DNA of 64,000 bases from the NCBI GenBank assembly GCA_025352665.1, contig JANXSM010000129.1:62001-126000 (forward strand). The letters are read 5' to 3'. Numbering within the stretch: the first letter of the stretch is position 1; each line of letters starts with the position of its first letter. Made by a program: the position numbers and the translations under genes. Positions 62,395 to 64,000 of this stretch are shown here, one piece after another. The notes under the pieces were generated by a model. That model had not been told where the DNA came from, made no database searches, and saw nothing but the letters and a program-made list of their open reading frames with translations. This stretch comes from Rhodospirillales bacterium (lineage in GTDB: Bacteria; Pseudomonadota; Alphaproteobacteria; Acetobacterales; Acetobacteraceae).

Positions 62395-63114
62395 ATGTCC
62401 GCAAGCGTGATGGCCAACGAAATTGCCCGGTTCGATGCGCTGGCCGCCAAATGGTGGAACCCCCGAGGTCCAATGGCACCGCTGCATGCCATGAACCCGG
62501 TGCGCGTGCATTGGGTAGATCAGCAGATCCAGGCCGCCTACGGCCGCAAGGTCCGTCTGCTCGATGTCGGCTGCGGCGGCGGCCTCGCTGCAGAGGCGCT
62601 CGCCCGGCGCGGCCATGAGGTGACCGGAATCGACGCCGCAGCCGAACTGATCGCCGCGGCTGAAGCGCATGCAGCCGAAAGTGGTGAAAGCTTTTCGCTG
62701 TGCTACCGCGCCATCACGGCCGAAGCGCTACTGAAAGAGCCGACACGCTTCGATGCCATCACCGCCTTGGAAGTAATTGAGCACGTCTCCGATCCCGCAG
62801 GGTTCCTTACCACACTGGCCGGACTGCTCGTGCCCGGCGGCGTGCTGTGCGTGTCAACGCTCAACCGAACCACAGCATCGTATCTAGTGGCGAAACTCGG
62901 GGCGGAATATATGCTCAGACTGTTGCCGATCGGCACCCACACCTGGCGCCAGTTCATCACCCCGGCCGAGCTCGCGGCGATGGCACGTGCAGCCGCTCTG
63001 CAGGTCACCGGTATCGCCGGCCTCAGCTTCTCACCCGGTCGCGGCGCATGGCGCACGACCCAAGACACAAGCGTGAACTACATTCTCGCCGCCCGTGCAC
63101 CGGGCAGCGCTTAA
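62395..63114 (+). CDS. ubiG: Ubiquinone biosynthesis O-methyltransferase
   Basis: A 239-residue SAM-dependent methyltransferase performing both O-methylations in ubiquinone synthesis. It has the UbiG opening EIARFDALAAKWWNPRGPM and PLHAMNPVRVHWV, motif I VRLLDVGCGGGLAAEALA, the post-I GIDAA, and ALEVIEHVSDPAGFL. The C-terminal GTHTWRQFITPAELAAM is family-specific. It ends convergently with the DUF1178 gene, overlapping by 4 bases. Confidence 0.96.
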   Translation: MSASVMANEIARFDALAAKWWNPRGPMAPLHAMNPVRVHWVDQQIQAAYGRKVRLLDVGCGGGLAAEALARRGHEVTGIDAAAELIAAAEAHAAESGESFSLCYRAITAEALLKEPTRFDAITALEVIEHVSDPAGFLTTLAGLLVPGGVLCVSTLNRTTASYLVAKLGAEYMLRLLPIGTHTWRQFITPAELAAMARAAALQVTGIAGLSFSPGRGAWRTTQDTSVNYILAARAPGSA

Positions 63115-63557
63115 CCGTCAGCGCGGTCGACCCAGGGAATTCTTGCAATGGCAATGCCATCCTCTGCCAGGGCTTCCGCCTGCTCGGGTGTGGTTTCGCC
63201 GTAGATGCCGCGCGCGGTGCTTCCGCTTCTGTGAACACGCCGGGCCTCGTCGGCAAATCCTGCGCCGACATAGTCGCAGTTTTTTTCCACCTCCGCGCGT
63301 AGCTTCTGCAAGGCGGCGCGCACCCCAGCCGGCATGGTCTCGCCCGCAACCGCTGTGGTCGGATGTTGCGGCACCACCACCACGGCATTGGCTTTTTTCG
63401 GCAGCGATGGAGCCATCATCCCACGTTCCACCTCGACGTCACCGCATACCGGGCATTCCAGCAGCCCGCTCGCCGCCTGCATTTCGAAGGCGGCGGAGCT
63501 GGGGAACCAACCGTCGAACCCATGGTCCTGGCGACAGCGAAGCTGATAGTGAATCAT
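63111..63557 (-). CDS. DUF1178 family protein
   Basis: A 148-residue protein starting MIHYQLRCRQDHGFDGWFPS and carrying the Cys pairs of a zinc-ribbon-like head (LRC, then LLECPVCGDVEVERGMMAPS). The C-terminal GIYGETTPEQAEALAEDGIA and IARIPWVDRAD is typical. The function is unknown. Its usual neighbours are ubiG and grxC, as here. The ATG at 63557 is fixed by the conserved N-terminus. Confidence 0.92.
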   Translation of the reverse strand: MIHYQLRCRQDHGFDGWFPSSAAFEMQAASGLLECPVCGDVEVERGMMAPSLPKKANAVVVVPQHPTTAVAGETMPAGVRAALQKLRAEVEKNCDYVGAGFADEARRVHRSGSTARGIYGETTPEQAEALAEDGIAIARIPWVDRADG

Positions 63558-63621
63558 CGTGATGTCCTGATTGGGCGAGCATTCACCATAATTGGCGTCA
63601 AGCAATGCCCCGGGCAAGGCC

Positions 63622-63876
63622 TCATGCGGCCAGCATCGCGTTCAACTTCCCGGCCCGATCGAGCGCCATCAGATCATCGCAGCCGCCGATAAGCGTGCCA
63701 TCGATAAAAATCTGCGGAACACTGGTTCGACCAGACCGTGCCAGCGCTTCGGCACGTGCGGGCGAGCCGCCGGGGGCGTCGATTTCGCGGAACTCGACAT
63801 TTTTTTTGCTCAGCAGGCTCTTGGCTCGCACACAATAGGGGCACCAGTCCTGGGTATAGATTTCGATTTTGGCCAT
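63622..63876 (-). CDS. grxC: Glutaredoxin 3
   Basis: An 84-residue thioredoxin-fold protein with the redox motif CPYC in KIEIYTQDWCPYCVRAKSLL. The cis-Pro region is TSVPQIFIDGTLIGGCDDLM. It reduces disulfides using glutathione. The ATG at 63876 starts MAKIEIY, with AGGAGTTCCCC upstream. It lies between DUF1178 and a ComF-like gene; the nitrilase gene often found between grxC and DUF1178 is not present. Confidence 0.95.
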   Translation of the reverse strand: MAKIEIYTQDWCPYCVRAKSLLSKKNVEFREIDAPGGSPARAEALARSGRTSVPQIFIDGTLIGGCDDLMALDRAGKLNAMLAA

Positions 63877-63944
63877 GGGGAACTCCTGTCCGGATCGTAA
63901 GGGTTGTGGTTCCGGGCACTCGGCGCAAGACCGACGTGTCGCTG

Positions 63945-64000
63945 TCAATGCGAACGCGGGTCAGTCACGCGCGCGGCCACCAGCACATCCACCTGGGCCG
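63945..64000 (-). CDS. ComF-like phosphoribosyltransferase, C-terminal end (partial)
   Basis: Only the last 18 or so codons lie in the window, reading AQVDVLVAARVTDPRSH before a TGA. The VDVLVAARV pattern resembles the C-terminus of ComF-family proteins, and comF commonly precedes grxC in alphaproteobacteria. This is a tentative call resting largely on position. Confidence 0.45.
   Translation of the reverse strand, partial: AQVDVLVAARVTDPRSH

Overview
The window is high-GC, gene-dense bacterial chromosome from an alphaproteobacterium. A Rhodospirillales/Acetobacteraceae-like organism fits best. This rests on family content (FliX, CheZ, MotE and a DUF6468 protein beside fliL-fliM, UPF0262, DUF1178, DUF4167, DksA with a reduced zinc site) and on gene order (dgt-argS-SPOR-nagZ-scpA-scpB-tatB-tatC-serS; lysC/ptsP/ispG/hisS/prfA/prmC/DUF4167; ubiG-DUF1178-grxC-comF). 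The genus cannot be named from the sequence alone. No tRNA, rRNA, CRISPR array, complete insertion sequence or prophage was recognised.

Layout. 1-495: C-terminus of a DEAD-box RNA helicase. 586-1956: small gene, fliO, fliP. 1949-3511: polyamine pair speE and speD on the minus strand. 3702-11322: minus-strand flagellar and chemotaxis block fliL-fliM-DUF6468-motE-cheY-cheZ plus a 1056-residue exported TPR protein. 11587-15018: flgF-flgG-flgA-flgH behind a sigma-54-type promoter candidate. 15221-15637: dksA. 15839-18332: fliX, divergent from flgI-flgJ-flgN. 18363-23465: a same-strand run of six metabolic genes encoding a RibD-C reductase, a zinc-less MDR dehydrogenase, an active-site-degenerate PTPS-fold protein, a GT4 glycosyltransferase and the OtnK/OtnC pair. 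23512-24207: histone H1-like protein. 24208-26282: gene-poor stretch with a decayed prpD-like pseudogene. 26283-29729: N-carbamoylase, a repeat-built palindrome, then DUF983, UPF0262 and mtnA.

29851-36362: small lipoprotein, DUF1269, serS, tatC, tatB, scpB, scpA, M50 protease and nagZ, all on the minus strand. 36435-38111: a chemoreceptor on the plus strand. 38337-42169: SPOR protein, argS and dgt. 42252-43369: erpA-like gene and xthA. 43379-45422: small exported protein, degenerate sensor kinase, rpmB and a hypothetical. 45433-48670: Atm1-type ABC transporter, a Nudix protein and DUF4167. 48901-59009: prmC, prfA, hisS, ispG, RodZ-like protein, ptsP, nitronate monooxygenase-like protein and lysC. 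59247-62316: Tat-exported molybdopterin-fold protein and a hybrid histidine kinase. 62395-64000: ubiG, DUF1178, grxC and the end of a ComF-like gene.

Together the first 18 kb builds much of a flagellum: export gate, C-ring switch, stator accessory, rod, and P- and L-rings with their chaperones, plus CheY/CheZ control and probably a sigma-54/FliX class hierarchy. The most promising undescribed unit is the RibD-C/MDR/PTPS/GT4 gene group directly downstream of flgN. Its members look like a pathway that modifies and glycosylates a pterin- or riboflavin-precursor-like compound, but two of the enzymes have lost canonical catalytic or metal-binding residues. Two dispersed intergenic repeat families are also present, and one forms a nested, partly perfect palindrome near 27.4 kb.
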